Shown here: positions 62,701-64,000 of the stretch, in pieces
How the letters are laid out: each line of letters starts with the position of its first letter
How positions within the stretch are numbered: position 1 is the first letter of the stretch
Assembly: GCA_963277665.1 (NCBI GenBank)
Contig: OY728152.1
Coordinates: forward strand, 1,185,082,357-1,185,146,356
Length of the DNA stretch: 64,000 nucleotides
Origin: Viscum album
Taxonomy: Eukaryota; Streptophyta; Magnoliopsida; Santalales; Viscaceae
Direction: 5' to 3'
Position numbers and translations under genes: made by a program
Notes under the pieces: generated by a model
What the model saw: only the letters and a program-made list of their open reading frames with translations
What the model was told of the DNA's origin: nothing
The model's database searches: none

Positions 62701-64000
62701 GTGAAAACTGTTTTTAATTAAATGTTTCTATGATGAATAATTGAATATTACTCTAGATATTTTTGAACATGTCATAAGTTTTTCTAAATTATCTATGATC
62801 AAATAATTATGATAGAATCAATTTCACTATATCTCTTGTTTTAGAAGATGATATATCTATCCTTTTGGGTATTGTTAGTGTGTACTATGGATGTTTTTTA
62901 ATTTCATGACATGAAGAAGAAATTTGAGAAGACTATATTAAGGTTTTACTGATGACCCTAGGAAATAAAAACATTTACTTTAAGAGAACCAAATTAATAT
63001 AGTGGTGTGTGTCATATATTAAATGGGATATATTAAAACACCGTTTCTATTCAATAACATGTTTGGGAAGTGATTAATCAAGAGATCATTGTGATAATAT
63101 TTAATTTTAGAAACTACCAGTTTTCATGGATTTAACGATCCTCACGTTGTAGGGGATTTCATTAAAAGTATTGATATTCATTTTTTCTTCTAAAAACAAT
63201 ATTATTCGATGAATGTGTAGTGTTCCTATTACAAGAAAAAATGCCCTAGACGGTGGTCGTAAGATTGATGAATTACATCAAGGAATCATTATGGATTGGA
63301 ATAGAATTTATTTTGAGGCCTCTTTATAGATCAATTCTATGCCGATTGAATTGTTTTGGAATGGACTGTGGGATTTTATATTCTCCAAAAATGTGATAAG
63401 TCTCAAAATAAGTTTTAAATCCCTTTATTGGACTCAATCCTTATTCTCCCAAGGTTGTGAAATATGATAAAATTATGGAATGATGATTCATGATGGGTAT
63501 TCAGTCTAGTAATAGATCTCAATTTTCCAAATTGATGATCACATAAAATTTTGATATCTGGGATATTTCCTTGATGAAATAGGTGTTTTTAGGAGGAAGG
63601 GAGGAGTCAGGTAGTATTATGGAAGAAAATATGGTGTTTAAAGGTTGGAGGTACATCACTTGAATAATATTGATAACAGTAGACTACTAGAATTAGATCA
63701 CTTGGGGTAGATCATTGGAGGCATGGAACATTAATCCTAATTTTGGTCCAATTTCCCTATTATTTCATTCTTCATATGCATTTAGCATAGTTTTTGTGCA
63801 GAACATTTTTGTGATGTCTCATTCAATCTATTATGGATTTCACATTTTCTTATCTATTTTAAAAAAAATTAGGATTTAAATATTATTTCTTGTTTTCCGA
63901 ATTTAGTATACTTTAGTGTAATGAATACATTCAATTCCATTAATTGAATAGAAGGGGAATTGGAATGTTGCGCATAAATTTTTTACCATTTTGATATTAA
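56796..64000. other. AT-rich region of duplication copy 2, nothing recognised
   Basis: Counterpart of 45,681-52,888. No gene, RNA or element border recognised in either copy. Confidence 0.5.

Larger units (their letters stand above)
55530..64000 (+). repeat. Large direct duplication, copy 2 (runs past the window end)
   Basis: Matches 44,413 to about 52,888 base for base apart from scattered differences. It is preceded by AAAAGAAAAAAAAA rather than the 49-bp repeat that precedes copy 1, so the left border is sharp. It contains the same less AT-rich island (55,530-56,795) and the same AT-rich, featureless remainder. Confidence 0.9.

Noticed and set aside
44413..64000. The two large copies as the LTRs of one giant LTR retrotransposon.
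   Set aside because: They would exceed 8.4 kb with only about 2.6 kb between them, and there is no TG...CA border, primer site or polypurine tract at the edges. A tandem duplication explains the data more simply.

Overview
This is plant nuclear DNA, almost certainly an angiosperm, and nearly all of it is old retrotransposon sequence. The evidence is a Ty1/copia element of Sirevirus type (a plant-specific lineage), two Ty3/gypsy elements with integrase tails of plant chromovirus type, a LINE remnant, very AT-rich spacers and TG...CA long terminal repeats. I cannot name the species. I found no intact host gene, rRNA, tRNA, CRISPR array or prokaryotic feature. Every coding region I recognise is broken by stops or frameshifts.

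Layout. 1-2,923: the 3' end of a plus-strand Ty3/gypsy element, with the pol tail followed by a 2.3 kb LTR that holds a 23-bp minisatellite and a family of CCATGTA motifs. About 3,900-5,200: a minus-strand LINE reverse transcriptase remnant. 5,251 to about 29,120: one large, non-coding, LARD-like element with two diverged LTRs of about 4.7 kb around an internal region of about 2.2 kb. Its right LTR was split by a complete but dead 12.1 kb Sirevirus-type copia element (16,389-28,500), which has matching 5-bp target duplications (AATGA). About 29,880-31,340: faint minus-strand copia-like traces. 33,104-42,342: a minus-strand, heavily decayed but structurally complete Ty3/gypsy element (LTR-gag-PR-RT-RH-IN-LTR). 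44,413-64,000: two direct copies of a very long segment, offset by about 11.1 kb and differing by roughly one base per hundred where I compared them. This is either a recent tandem duplication or an assembly (haplotype) duplication. The 52,890-55,529 interval is seen only once and includes a fragment that looks like the promoter-bearing end of another LTR element.

How the parts relate. The Sirevirus-type copy keeps the standard order: LTR, primer binding site, gag, protease, integrase, RT, RNase H, a downstream envelope-position ORF, repeated polypurine tracts, LTR. Its insertion point is recovered exactly: removing 12,117 bp (element plus one target copy) restores the alignment between the two LARD-like LTRs at a constant offset. 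Relative age can be read from the nesting. The LARD-like element and the minus-strand gypsy are old (their LTR pairs are strongly diverged). The Sirevirus is younger (LTRs similar at roughly the ninety-percent level by eye). The 11.1 kb duplication is youngest. I did not find a convincing undescribed biological system. The points most worth checking are the large duplication, the LARD-like family, the duplicated primer site and polypurine repeats of the Sirevirus, and a TATA box placed just upstream of its envelope-position ORF.
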